A stretch of DNA of 64,000 bases, taken from NCBI RefSeq assembly GCF_025465275.1, contig NZ_JAODNK010000051.1, forward strand, positions 1 to 64,000. The letters run 5' to 3'. Origin of the DNA: Nocardia sp. Lineage in GTDB: Bacteria; Actinomycetota; Actinomycetes; Mycobacteriales; Mycobacteriaceae. The notes beneath the pieces are model-generated. The model ran no database searches and was not told where the DNA came from. It worked only from the letters and a program-made list of their open reading frames with translations. Shown one piece after another: positions 33,004 through 40,860 of this stretch (within the stretch, counting starts at the first letter, position 1; every line of letters begins with the position of its first letter). A program made the translations under genes and the position numbers.

Positions 33004-33111
33004 ATGGATAACTTGATTCAGATGTTTGCCAACAGCTTGGTCGGCGGCCTTGGTTGGGGTCTCGGCAACGGTGTCGCTAACGCGATCCTCGGTGCATTCG
33101 GCAGCGCTTAG
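33004..33111 (+). CDS. 35-residue glycine-rich amphipathic peptide
   Basis: A short gene starts at ATG 33004 with GGAG 5 bp upstream. It encodes MDNLIQMFANSLVGG, 'LGWGLGNGVANAILG' and a final 'AFGSA'. One face is hydrophobic and the other is Gly/Asn with GxxxG-like spacing, so it could insert in or lie on a membrane. There is no leader cleavage site or cysteine. Comparable shapes occur in leaderless bacteriocins, type I toxins and in small structural peptides; none can be chosen from sequence. The flanking 200 bp on either side carry no other gene. Confidence 0.55.
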   Translation: MDNLIQMFANSLVGGLGWGLGNGVANAILGAFGSA

Positions 33112-33251
33112 CAGCCCGTAATATCCTGTTGCGCAGCCGGTAAGCACTCGCTGCGCAGCGGATCGGGCAATAGCCAGATGTAAGGATCGCGTCACCAGCC
33201 GCAAGTCAGGGCGAAAGCCGAGCAACCTGCGAATGCCCGTTCACCGATCTG

Positions 33252-33512
33252 TCAGCAGAACGGAACGCCCACCGATCCATCCAGGCTGGTGTGGAACAGC
33301 ACGCAGACCAGATGGTTCAAGGTCTGATAGGCAGACCCGCTGCGCGGCCCGAGAATCCCCGACGCCGAATCGGCCGACCCCATGGGAATCCCCGAATCAA
33401 CAGGCTGCATCCCACTGACCGGCGTCGCCTGCGCAGGCCCGGCCAGCGCCGCTACCGGCGTACACAACGCGGCCGCCACAGCAAAAGCTCCGACTATCTT
33501 CTTCGAATTCAT
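33252..33512 (-). CDS. Small secreted protein, two-cysteine C-terminus
   Basis: The 86-residue protein has a signal peptide ('KKIVGAFAVAAALCTPVAALAGPAQA') and a mature part of about 57 residues rich in Ser/Gly/Pro, ending 'HLVCVLFHTSLDGSVGVPFC' with two cysteines that could close a loop. The ATG at 33512 is the only fitting start. No family or function is recognised; it is a single gene between the 35-residue peptide and the HxlR regulator. Confidence 0.68.
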   Translation of the reverse strand: MNSKKIVGAFAVAAALCTPVAALAGPAQATPVSGMQPVDSGIPMGSADSASGILGPRSGSAYQTLNHLVCVLFHTSLDGSVGVPFC

Positions 33513-33677
33513 AATGACCCCACAATTTCTCGAACCTGGCGCGAGCCAGTATTCAACCTCCACCCCACCTCCGACAGCCCCGACACTCGATGCCCCGATC
33601 TTCGGGGGCTCCGGAGTGAATTCGTCGAGGCTACGAATTCGCGCTGCTGCCACCGCGCGCCGGACGGAGCGGCCCCG

Positions 33678-34304
33678 TCAGGCGGCGAGGACGGTGCGGA
33701 CGATGGACTCGTCGCCGTCGATTTCGACCAGTCCGAGGGTGCGGGCTTCGCTGAGGGTGAGGGCGCCGGCGGCGAGGCCGAGGATGTAGGCGGGGTCGGC
33801 GCGGACGGTGGCGTCGAGGGCGCGGCCGTCATGCGGGCCGACCTCGAACCCGGCGGGCGTCGCGCGGAGTTGGAAGGGCGGGCCGCCGATCTCGAGGCCG
33901 ATCGTCGCCGAGGGGCGGACTTCGACCCGGGCGTCGAGCAGAGCTGGTACGGCGAGGGCGAGCCATTCGGGGCGGAAGGAGTCGCCCTCGGGGCCGCGGA
34001 GCATCAGGGGGGTGGACCAGCGGATCAGGCTCTCGATCGGCCGGCGTAGTTCGGCGCCCCACGGTGTGAGGGCGTACTCGACCACGTTGCCGACCCCCGC
34101 TAGTCGTCGCTCGACCACGCCGGAGGTCTCGAGGTCGCGGAGCCGGTCGGCGAGCAGATTGGTCGCGATGCCGGGTAGACCGTCGATCAGGTCTCGGTAG
34201 CGGGCAGGGGCGCTGAGGAGCTGGCGGACGATGAGCAGGTTCCATCGGTCGCCGACGACTTCGAGGGACCGGGCGAGCCCGCAGTACTGGCCGTAGCTGC
34301 GCAT
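33678..34304 (-). CDS. HxlR-type regulator with C-terminal SCP2-like domain
   Basis: The 208-residue protein opens with 'MRSYGQYCGLARSLEVVGDRWNLLIVRQLL', the HxlR pattern with Cys and 'GDRWxxLI', followed by the winged helix 'GIATNLLADRLRDLETSGVVERR'. The second half ('LEIGGPPFQLRATPAGFEVGPHDGRALDATVRADPAYILGLAAGALT') resembles a sterol-carrier-like (SCP2) ligand domain. The second of two adjacent ATGs is chosen because AAGGAA overlaps the first. It is divergent from the dehalogenase-like gene with 82 bp between, and likely controls it. Confidence 0.87.
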   Translation of the reverse strand: MRSYGQYCGLARSLEVVGDRWNLLIVRQLLSAPARYRDLIDGLPGIATNLLADRLRDLETSGVVERRLAGVGNVVEYALTPWGAELRRPIESLIRWSTPLMLRGPEGDSFRPEWLALAVPALLDARVEVRPSATIGLEIGGPPFQLRATPAGFEVGPHDGRALDATVRADPAYILGLAAGALTLSEARTLGLVEIDGDESIVRTVLAA

Positions 34305-34386
34305 CATTTCCTTCAATCGCTTGAATTTCTCAAGTACACGTGAGATCCTCAAGCTTACCGTGCTGCCGAGCTCAGAGGGGTTCACG

Positions 34387-35268
34387 ATGGCCGATATCAC
34401 CAAGAGCGTTCGGCCCAGCTGGGTCGACGACGACCTGTTTCCGTTCGAGAGCCGTTTCGTCGATATCGACGGGCACGCCGTGCACTACGTCGACGAGGGG
34501 TCGGGTCCGACACTGCTGCTCCTGCACGGCAACCCGACCTGGTCGTTCCTCTGGCGCGATGTGATCGGTGCGTTGCGTGACGAATTCCGTTGCGTCGCAC
34601 TGGATTATCCGGGCTTCGGGCTGTCGACTGCGAAGCCCGGCTACCGTTACCTGCCTGAGGAGCACGCCGACGTGGTCACCAGGTTCGTCGACACGCTCGA
34701 TCTCGAGGGTGTCACTATGGTCGGGCAGGACTGGGGTGGCCCGATCGGCATGGCGGTCGCACAGCGGCGGCCGGGTGTCTTCGATCGGTTGGTGCTCGCC
34801 AACACCTGGGCGTGGCCGGTCAACGGCGACCTGCATTTCGAGGCCTTCTCGCGCATCGTCGGCGGGCTCCCGATCCGCTTTCTGGTTCGGCGGCTCAACC
34901 TGATCGTCAACGCGTTCATCCCCATCGGTCATCGACGGCGGAAGCCGAGCGCGGCTGAGATGACCCACTACCGCCGGGCGCTGGATACGCCCGAGCGTCG
35001 CCAGGCCTGTGCAGTGCTCCCCGGCCGGATCGTCGCCAGCCGGGCCTTCTTCGCCGAGGTCGAAGCCGGCCTTACCGACATCGCTCACCTCCCGACATTG
35101 ATCGTGTGGGGTGACGCCGACTTCGCCTTCCGGCCCCAGGAGCGTGAGCGGCTGGAAGCGACGTTCCCTGACCACAAGACCGTGATCGTCGAGGGTGCGG
35201 GCATCTATGTGGAGTCCGACGCGCCCGAAGAGTTCGTCGCCGCGATCCGCGACTGGACAGCGACGTAG
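34387..35268 (+). CDS. Haloalkane-dehalogenase-like alpha/beta hydrolase, catalytic His missing
   Basis: The 293-residue protein has the haloalkane dehalogenase pattern: 'HGNPTWSFLWRDVI' (Asn of the halide site), the nucleophile elbow 'VGQDWGGPIG' (D115, next to the halide-binding Trp) and 'VWGDADFAF'. The catalytic His should follow in a 'GAGHxxQED' context, but the sequence is 'GAGIYVESDAPEEF', Ile at residue 273. Without this base an alkyl-enzyme ester could form but not be hydrolysed. The protein is otherwise intact, so it may be a binding protein, or the change may be a recent mutation. AGAGGGG precedes the ATG. The HxlR gene is divergent. Confidence 0.85.
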   Translation: MADITKSVRPSWVDDDLFPFESRFVDIDGHAVHYVDEGSGPTLLLLHGNPTWSFLWRDVIGALRDEFRCVALDYPGFGLSTAKPGYRYLPEEHADVVTRFVDTLDLEGVTMVGQDWGGPIGMAVAQRRPGVFDRLVLANTWAWPVNGDLHFEAFSRIVGGLPIRFLVRRLNLIVNAFIPIGHRRRKPSAAEMTHYRRALDTPERRQACAVLPGRIVASRAFFAEVEAGLTDIAHLPTLIVWGDADFAFRPQERERLEATFPDHKTVIVEGAGIYVESDAPEEFVAAIRDWTAT

Positions 35269-35351
35269 CGGACCAACGGACCTGAACCGATACGCCCAGC
35301 GTCCATGATCGCAGCGGACGCGGGATCTTCAGCGGCTACCTGCATGGTCAT

Positions 35352-35459
35352 CGGCACGTGCGTGCGTTCGGCCGGCCTCGGATGGCCTCCGCCAGTTGAT
35401 CTTCCGCCGCACGGCGCTGGCCGGTTCGGCCAGCGCGGTCAGCGGCAGATTAGTGCGTT
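35352..35459 (+). repeat. Dispersed cassette-type repeat, full copy 1
   Basis: This 108-bp copy has the core CGGCA-N5-GTGCGTT at both ends (35352-35368 and 35443-35459), 91 bp apart. Inside are GTTGATCTTCCGC (35395-35407) and a perfect hairpin GCGCTGGCCG-GTT-CGGCCAGCGC (35414-35436). It lies in the 298-bp gap between the dehalogenase-like and SUKH genes, which holds no other gene. Confidence 0.75.
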
Positions 35460-35566
35460 AGTGGGTACCAGGCCAGCGTGTGTCGGAGCCACACAGGCGT
35501 GAGAGCAGAAGCCTTGCGAACAGTTGCCCACCGGGCGGTGTCAGTGCCCGTCGCTATGGTCACCGC

Positions 35567-36433
35567 ATGCCTCACCCCGCTCCGCACACCTTCGACCAGG
35601 TATGGACCCATTTCCTCCATCACCTCCGCGTGTACTCGCCCGCCTCCGCCGCGACGCTGCAACCCGGCGCCACCGCCGAGCAGATCGCGCATCTGGAAGC
35701 TGTCCAGGGTTTCGCGCTGCACCCCGACGTCCGGGCACTGCTCGAGCATCACAACGGCACCGTGTATGTCGACGGGAATGCCGCCGAAGGGGCCGAATTC
35801 CTGCCGCTGGGGTACATGCTCGACCCGATCGACCAGATCCTCGCCGGTCACGAATGGCGAACCACATTCAGCGCCGAGAATCGAGCATTGGGTTTGGGCG
35901 AGGATACCCTCTACGGCCATGCCCACCAATGGGTTCCGATCGCTCACTCCATCGACGCCGGTATCTTGTTCGTCGAGCACCGCCCCGGACCGACCTACGG
36001 TCACGTCATCGAATTGGGTATCGGCTCGGGCGCTTTCGAAGGCACCCTGTGGGCCGACACGCTGCTCGAATTCTTCGACGCCCTCACTTACTCCCTCGAC
36101 ACCCGCACCCCCTTCGACGACTGGATCCCTGGAGTGCGAGAGTCGGACCTCACTGGGAAGTTCGTTATGCACTGGACGTTTCCACCGGTACCGCCCGTGG
36201 ACGATAACGCTCGGCAAAGACTGATCAATCTCTATGGCAGTCATCCGATGGATATCCCGAATGGTCTTAGACTCTCGCACATCACTTGTCCCGAATGTCA
36301 GCAACAGGTGCATATAGAGACAAATCGCAGCGGCGGCGCTAGATACCTGCAAGTCCACAACCACCCCGGCGACGGGCACGTGTGCCCCGCATCCAACTGC
36401 GGAATCACAGACTCGCAAATCGACCGCCACTGA
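35567..36433 (+). CDS. SMI1/KNR4 (SUKH) family protein with C-terminal Cys cluster
   Basis: The 288-residue protein has a SUKH-type domain (about 10-200): 'ATAEQIAHLEAVQGFALHPDVRALLEHHNGT', 'EFLPLGYMLDPIDQI', 'WVPIAHSIDAGILFVEHRPG' and 'GHVIELGIGSGAFEGTLWADTLLEFFDALTYSL'. SUKH proteins are often immunity proteins against contact-dependent nuclease toxins, but also occur alone. The C-terminal 45 residues hold 'CPECQQQ' and 'CPASNCG', a probable zinc site not part of the SUKH fold. The ATG at 35567 begins the homology. It is the first gene in the repeat-separated region, and no toxin gene is adjacent. Confidence 0.85.
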   Translation: MPHPAPHTFDQVWTHFLHHLRVYSPASAATLQPGATAEQIAHLEAVQGFALHPDVRALLEHHNGTVYVDGNAAEGAEFLPLGYMLDPIDQILAGHEWRTTFSAENRALGLGEDTLYGHAHQWVPIAHSIDAGILFVEHRPGPTYGHVIELGIGSGAFEGTLWADTLLEFFDALTYSLDTRTPFDDWIPGVRESDLTGKFVMHWTFPPVPPVDDNARQRLINLYGSHPMDIPNGLRLSHITCPECQQQVHIETNRSGGARYLQVHNHPGDGHVCPASNCGITDSQIDRH

Positions 36434-36572
36434 CCGGCCTGTAAGTCCTGGTCGAGCACCGAGGCAATTCGCTCGCCACGCAGCCGCAGGATGGCCACAC
36501 CACCCGCCATCCGTGACCGAACACACTCAATTCGGCCACGGACATCAGAAGGGTCCGAGTTGCCTCGGGCCC

Positions 36573-36607
36573 GCTGATCTTCCGCAGTGCGGGCGGGCGG
36601 GTGAGGG
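36573..36607 (+). repeat. Dispersed repeat, partial copy 2
   Basis: GCTGATCTTCCGCAGTGCGG is the left block of the repeat. The right half is not recognisable because the reductase gene begins its 3' end (TCA at 36608) within it. A 15-bp motif CACACTCAATTCGGC at 36522-36536, about 50 bp upstream, recurs at 40482-40496. Confidence 0.5.
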
Positions 36608-37213
36608 TCAGGCCGGGGCGCCGAGCGGCGGGTGCTCGAGCACCGAAGGCCTGTACTCGACCAACTGGATGCGGCCGTCGAAGGTGCGGTGCTCGATCAT
36701 CTCGAGGGCAACATCTGGATAGCCGTCGTAGATGCGTTCGGCACCCGTGGCACCGGTGATCACCGGGAACATGACGACCCGGAATCGGTCGACGAGTCCG
36801 GCTCGGAGCAGGGACCGGCACAGGCTCACGCTGCCGATCGTGGCCAGAAGCCCGGAGCTACCCGCTTTCATGGCGCGGACCGCTTCGACGGCGTCCTCGC
36901 GCACCAGCGTGGAGTTGGCCCACGTCAGCGGACCCTCGAGTGAGGAGGAGAACACCACCTTGGACGCTTTCGTGAGCTCGTCGACGGACGCCTCTTCTTC
37001 TGGCCTGAACTCGTCCAGGCCCGCGGGGACCTCGCCGGCGGCGAAGCCCGACATCAGTCGGTAGGTGTTCGCTCCCATCAGATGGGTGGCCTCGGGTTGC
37101 TCGCCGAGCCATGCGAGGTACTCCGGGCCCTTGAGGCCCCAGAACCCGGGCCATCCCTCACCCGACGCATACCCGTCGAGAGAGGTGATGAAGTCGACGA
37201 GAAGCTCCGACAT
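36608..37213 (-). CDS. RibD/dihydrofolate-reductase-like oxidoreductase
   Basis: The 201-residue protein has the RibD C-terminal (DHFR-like) fold: N-terminal 'LLVDFITSLDGYASGEGW', 'HLMGANTYRLMSGF' with the Gly/Thr NADPH loop, 'KASKVVFSSSL' and the second loop 'GLLATIGSVSLCRSLLRAGLVDRFRVVMFPVITG'. Such small proteins reduce unknown substrates with NADPH and are common accessory genes in actinobacteria. Its stop (TCA on the + strand) falls inside the preceding repeat copy. It is a single-gene unit. Confidence 0.9.
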   Translation of the reverse strand: MSELLVDFITSLDGYASGEGWPGFWGLKGPEYLAWLGEQPEATHLMGANTYRLMSGFAAGEVPAGLDEFRPEEEASVDELTKASKVVFSSSLEGPLTWANSTLVREDAVEAVRAMKAGSSGLLATIGSVSLCRSLLRAGLVDRFRVVMFPVITGATGAERIYDGYPDVALEMIEHRTFDGRIQLVEYRPSVLEHPPLGAPA

Positions 37214-37336
37214 GGCGATGTCCTTTCCTCGGGTGTCACAAGCTCTGACCGACCAGGAGCCACAAACTCATCGGCCACGCCGTGAGGAAACGAGGTAAAC
37301 CTATGACACCGCAAGCGATCCTCTCGTCCGAGGGGG

Positions 37337-37374
37337 GCTGGCCCCAACAGCCGTGTAAGCGGCAGAAGCGTGCG
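37337..37374 (+). repeat. Dispersed repeat, right-half copy 3
   Basis: GCTGGCCCCAACAGC followed by CGGCAGAAGCGTGCG matches the hairpin and right core of the repeat; CGGCAGAAGCGTGCGTT is at 37360-37376. The following TTCGGCCG matches the bases after the left core of copy 1. It lies within the 296-bp gap 37214-37509, which holds copies 3 and 4 and no convincing gene. Confidence 0.6.
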
Positions 37375-37413
37375 TTCGGCCGACAGGCTGGCTGCCCGAG
37401 AAGGTCTCTGCCC

Positions 37414-37464
37414 GTTGATCTTCGGGTGCGCCGCGCGACCTTTTCGAACGGGCATGAGCGCGCC
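37414..37464 (+). repeat. Dispersed repeat, left-half copy 4
   Basis: GTTGATCTTCGGGTGCG followed by TTTTCGAACGGGCATGAGCG matches the left block and central loop; the right core has diverged. It is 40 bp after copy 3 in the same orientation. Confidence 0.5.
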
Positions 37465-37509
37465 TTGTTGAACAAGCGCCTCAACCCTCGGACCCGTAAC
37501 CTCCTGCTT

Positions 37510-37935
37510 GTGGACACAAGTGGGGCGGGATCGGCTGTGCCGGATGGACGGAAGAAGCGGTATTCGCCGATCAGATCGGTTGCCACGCTGCTCGCCGTCG
37601 GCGTATATCTGGCTGCGGCCACCAGACTGATCGTCAGCAGAGATTCCAACGATGCGATCGCGGGCCGTCTATTCGATCTTGCGCTTCTTGCCAGTATCGT
37701 GGCGAGCTTCTTCGCGCTTCTCTGGCAAGATCCAGCCGCGCCAGGTAGCTGGCGGAGGGGATGGACAAAGCGTCGGGTACTTTTCGTGTTCGTCACGTCT
37801 GGCGTGCTTCTGACCGGCGCTACCTGGTCATTCTTCGGCGGGGGCACGGTAACGGGCCAACTGATGGGCCAAACGACCATGGTTGCTGCCATGCTCATCA
37901 ACGCGTGGAGCCCGAATTGGGTTCAGCAGCGATAG
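37510..37935 (+). CDS. Small membrane protein of unknown function
   Basis: The 141-residue protein has four hydrophobic segments ('SVATLLAVGVYLAAATRLIV', 'LFDLALLASIVASFFALLW', 'VLFVFVTSGVLLTGATW' and a shorter 'TTMVAAMLINAW') linked by short basic loops. The start is uncertain: the GTG at 37510 gives the best length, and the frame is open further upstream through repeat copies 3 and 4. No motif is recognised. It stands as a single-gene unit between repeat copies 4 and 10, and its codon usage looks less GC-biased than the surrounding housekeeping-type genes. Confidence 0.6.
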   Translation: MDTSGAGSAVPDGRKKRYSPIRSVATLLAVGVYLAAATRLIVSRDSNDAIAGRLFDLALLASIVASFFALLWQDPAAPGSWRRGWTKRRVLFVFVTSGVLLTGATWSFFGGGTVTGQLMGQTTMVAAMLINAWSPNWVQQR

Positions 37936-38013
37936 CTGCGCCCAGTTCGAATGATCTCCACGGCCATAGAGTCACCCGGTCATCGGCATGAGCGCGCACC
38001 AGGGAGAGCTGTC

Positions 38014-38068
38014 GGCCAACCGGTTTGGACGGCCGACCAACGCGCGCAACGCGGCATTACAGGATGCG
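38014..38068 (+). repeat. Dispersed repeat, diverged right-half copy
   Basis: GGCCAACCGGTTTGGACGGCC, an imperfect dyad, is followed by CGCGCGCAACGCGGCATTAC and ATGCG. CGGCATTACAGGATGCG (38052-38068) corresponds to the right core with one extra base. The TTA is the stop codon of the next minus-strand gene. Confidence 0.5.
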
Positions 38069-38584
38069 AGGCTGACCGGGCGCCCGCCACTCGGCGTAGT
38101 CCTGCGCAGAGTTCCCATAGATCCACGCCCACTCCCCGCCGGCACGGCAGTGCACCGCCGTCAGAACCATCGACACCACATCGATAAAGGAATCCTGGAA
38201 CGGTGTTAGCACCACCGGCTCAAATCCACGTCGGTCGAAGAACACGTCGGTATCGCGGCTCTCGGAGATCCGCACGTTCATCCATCGGCCGTCGAAGCTA
38301 CGAACGAATGTCTCGCCCACATACCGCTGGAACCGATCGACCACTGCAGCGTGCTCCGGCTCGAACAAGGGGTCAACGGCGGAGAACATGGCCATGAAAA
38401 CTCGCTCCGCATGCGCCAAGCCCACCGCGGTGAACGGATCACCCGGCATGTCAGGCGCATCCACAGCGAAGTACGTCTCGAGCGCGCCGTCCATCTCCGA
38501 CAACCACGTCAGCCACGCCGGATCATGCTGGTCTTTCTCCCGCTGCCGCAACGCCGCCCGGCTCAACTTTCGGTAGCTACCCAT
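38057..38584 (-). CDS. Protein of unknown function
   Basis: The 175-residue soluble protein shows no catalytic motif or membrane segment. It opens with a basic helix 'KLSRAALRQREKDQHDPAWLTWLSEMDGALETYFA' and continues with mixed alpha/beta sequence including 'ETFVRSFDGRWMNVRI' and 'WAWIYGNSAQDYAEWR' near the end. The general look is that of small cassette-borne or immunity-type proteins, but no family can be named. The ATG at 38584 is chosen because GAGGA lies about 10 bp upstream; the frame is open to an earlier GTG at 38638. Its TAA stop is inside the diverged repeat copy. Confidence 0.65.
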   Translation of the reverse strand: MGSYRKLSRAALRQREKDQHDPAWLTWLSEMDGALETYFAVDAPDMPGDPFTAVGLAHAERVFMAMFSAVDPLFEPEHAAVVDRFQRYVGETFVRSFDGRWMNVRISESRDTDVFFDRRGFEPVVLTPFQDSFIDVVSMVLTAVHCRAGGEWAWIYGNSAQDYAEWRAPGQPRIL

Positions 38585-38689
38585 CCCCGATTCCTCGTCT
38601 CGATGCAACGCGGGATCAGCCGCGCACCAAGCCCTCACACTAGGTCGTCGACATGAGTACGCACCCGATGGCCGTACAGCGTTCTCCCC

Positions 38690-38752
38690 GTGGATCTTCC
38701 GAGAGCCTGCGGTGGCCGGTTCGAACAGCGCACTATGCGGCAGAAGCGTGCG
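38690..38752 (+). repeat. Dispersed repeat, 63-bp copy 5
   Basis: From GTGGATCTTCC to CGGCAGAAGCGTGCG this copy is exactly 63 bp, the same spacing as copies 1 and 8. It keeps GGTGGCCGGTTCGAACAGCGC in the middle. It lies 17 bp before the stop of the minus-strand methyltransferase gene. Confidence 0.75.
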
Positions 38753-38769
38753 ATGATGTCAGATCCGCG

Positions 38770-39549
38770 TCAGTGCACGGTTCGGGCGATTGCCAGTAGG
38801 TGTGCGCTGGCATTGATCAGCAGTGGGTCCTGCTCAAGCATTCGCGCACAGTGCAATGCTGCTGTCACGAGAGATGGAAAGTTGTGTTGGCCGGCGTGAT
38901 CGAGTGTGGGCCAGGCCGGACCTTCGATGCCGTAGATATCGACATCCAGGAGACCGGCTGCCTCGATCTCTGTACGGAGTTCGTCTGCGGTATGCCAGTG
39001 AGTCCGAACGAATCCGACGTGCCCGTCGTAGTCACTTGTGGCGATCACTTCGCGCACCGCATCTGCCAGCGTGACGTCGAGGCTGCCGTTGGTACCCGTC
39101 TCCAGAGCCGACAGATAGCGACTTATCGCGGCCACGATCAGGATGCCTCCGGGACGAAGTACGCGCACGGCCTCATTCAAAGCCGTTGCGCGCTCTTCGG
39201 ATTCGGTGAGGTGGTACATCGGTCCGAGCAGCAGGACGACATCGACACTGTCGGCGGGAGCGGGCAGCTGCCGGGCATCGCCCAGTTCCGCGATCACCCC
39301 GGGCAGCGTCGCAGCCATCTCGACATGTTCGGGTACCGGGTCGATGAGGTGCACAATGTGACCGTTGTTCGCCAACCATTCGGCATGGACCCCAGTCCCG
39401 CCCCCGACATCGAGCACTCTTATCGGCGCAGTGAGGACGCGCCGGATCAGTTCTTGTGTGCGAAGGAACTCCAGACGTCCGTGAGGGGATCTGGAGAGGC
39501 GATCGTCTTCCGAGGCGTTGGAATACTGCTGTGCGACATCAGAAGTCAT
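38770..39549 (-). CDS. Class I SAM-dependent methyltransferase
   Basis: The 259-residue protein has motif I 'VLDVGGGTGVHAEWLANNGH', 'VHLIDPVPEHVEMA' (ribose-binding Asp), 'GDARQLPAPADSVDVVLLLGPMYHL' and 'EAVRVLRPGGILIVAA'. This is the ubiE-type small-molecule methyltransferase pattern. The ATG at 39549 has AGGA upstream; the frame is open for another 53 codons without homology. Its stop lies 17 bp from repeat copy 5. It is divergent from the HAD gene with about 226 bp between. The substrate is unknown. Confidence 0.88.
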   Translation of the reverse strand: MTSDVAQQYSNASEDDRLSRSPHGRLEFLRTQELIRRVLTAPIRVLDVGGGTGVHAEWLANNGHIVHLIDPVPEHVEMAATLPGVIAELGDARQLPAPADSVDVVLLLGPMYHLTESEERATALNEAVRVLRPGGILIVAAISRYLSALETGTNGSLDVTLADAVREVIATSDYDGHVGFVRTHWHTADELRTEIEAAGLLDVDIYGIEGPAWPTLDHAGQHNFPSLVTAALHCARMLEQDPLLINASAHLLAIARTVH

Positions 39550-39775
39550 ATCGAATCCTGAGCCGTGTCTGTACACGACGGCAACGGATTTTGCTTTGGG
39601 GGTGCTTCGGGCCATCGCACGCAACTCGGCTACTCGGACATCCCAGTTGCGTAAGTTGTCAAGTGGCGCTAGCGGTTTGGCGGTGGGCCAGGCGGTTTCT
39701 TCATTCACCGAGCGGTTATTGCATCATGTTGATCGAAACCCCGAGATCTGATCCGCGGCGGCTGTTGCCCATATC

Positions 39776-40459
39776 GTGAACAAACCCGGAACAAGCCCGC
39801 GACTGGCCCTGTTCGACCTCGACGACACGCTGATCGATCTGAGCGGCGCCTACTCCTGGTGGGCCGCCGAATTCGCCGAGCGGCACCGGCTGAGAGCTGA
39901 TTCGATCAGCTGGCTGAACACCGCGCCAAAGGTCTTTCCCGGCCCGAAGGATCGACTACTTGCCCAGGCCAAAGCGCAGTTCGGGCTCTCCGAGAGTGTC
40001 AGTGAACTCTGGAACCAGTATCGGCGCAGGATCCCGGAGCTGGCACAGGCTCGCCCCGGTGTGCTCGACGGGCTCGCGCGTCTGCGGCGCGACGGCTGGA
40101 TGGTCGGGATCGTGACCAACGGAGCCCTGGACAACCAACTCGGCAAGATCCGCCGCACAGGGATCGCCGAACATGTTGATGGCTATGTCATCTCGGGTGA
40201 GGTCGGTTTGCGCAAGCCGGACCCGCAGATCTTCCGTCTCGCCGCACGGCAGGCGGGAGCCGAGACCGCTGAAGGCGGGTGGATGATCGGAGACGACCCG
40301 ATCCTGGATATCCGGGGCGGGCGCAGCACGGGAATGTCGACCTGCTGGGTCTCACACGGCCGCGAGTGGACCGGTGGTGTCCTTGGACCTGATGCCAGCG
40401 CGCAGGACACATGTGATGCCATCGACACATTGCTGGCGCTGGCCAGCGTACGGGAATGA
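39776..40459 (+). CDS. HAD superfamily phosphatase-like hydrolase
   Basis: The 227-residue protein has the four HAD motifs: 'LFDLDDTLID' (DxDxT, nucleophile Asp), 'GIVTNGA' (Thr of motif II), 'LRKPDPQIF' (Lys of motif III) and 'GDDPILDIRGGRSTG' (acidic motif IV), with a helical cap between the first two. It is likely a small-molecule phosphatase of the YjjG/phosphoglycolate-like group. Translation starts at GTG 39776. It is followed by 401 bp without a gene. Confidence 0.9.
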   Translation: MNKPGTSPRLALFDLDDTLIDLSGAYSWWAAEFAERHRLRADSISWLNTAPKVFPGPKDRLLAQAKAQFGLSESVSELWNQYRRRIPELAQARPGVLDGLARLRRDGWMVGIVTNGALDNQLGKIRRTGIAEHVDGYVISGEVGLRKPDPQIFRLAARQAGAETAEGGWMIGDDPILDIRGGRSTGMSTCWVSHGREWTGGVLGPDASAQDTCDAIDTLLALASVRE

Positions 40460-40860
40460 TCTACGACTGCACGGTGACGAGCACACTCAATTCGGCAGTA
40501 GCGCGCATTGCGAAGTCCGTTGCCGGGGACGCAGATCCGGCCTTATCGTGCACTGGGCGGCTTCAAATGGTGGTTTCCTGCCTGAATCGCGGCGAAAGTG
40601 CACGAATAGGCCGGATGGCCTGCCACGCGATCCTCTGGAGAGCTCTGCAACCGTTTCGAATTCGCGCGGGAAGCGGCAAGACAGGATGTCTGTCGTGGAT
40701 CAGCGAGCTCTTGTGAGCTCCCTGTCTGACCTTCCAGCGTCGAGCACGCTGACCGGCTGGGTCGGTACGGGTCGGGTAACCGCGAGTGTTTCGCCCCGGG
40801 ACTCCGCGATGGTTGTCGGTTGGTGTCGGTAGGTTGTCGGCGGTGAAGACAGGAGTGGTT
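40460..40860. other. 401-bp gap without a convincing gene
   Basis: The stretch carries the 15-bp motif CACACTCAATTCGGC (40482-40496, also at 36522-36536) running into CGGCAGTAGCGCGC, a degenerate form of the repeat core. GAGCTC-TTGT-GAGCTC (40705-40720) forms a hairpin. Frames open through this region have no coding look. It may be a decayed repeat-bounded unit. Confidence 0.4.
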
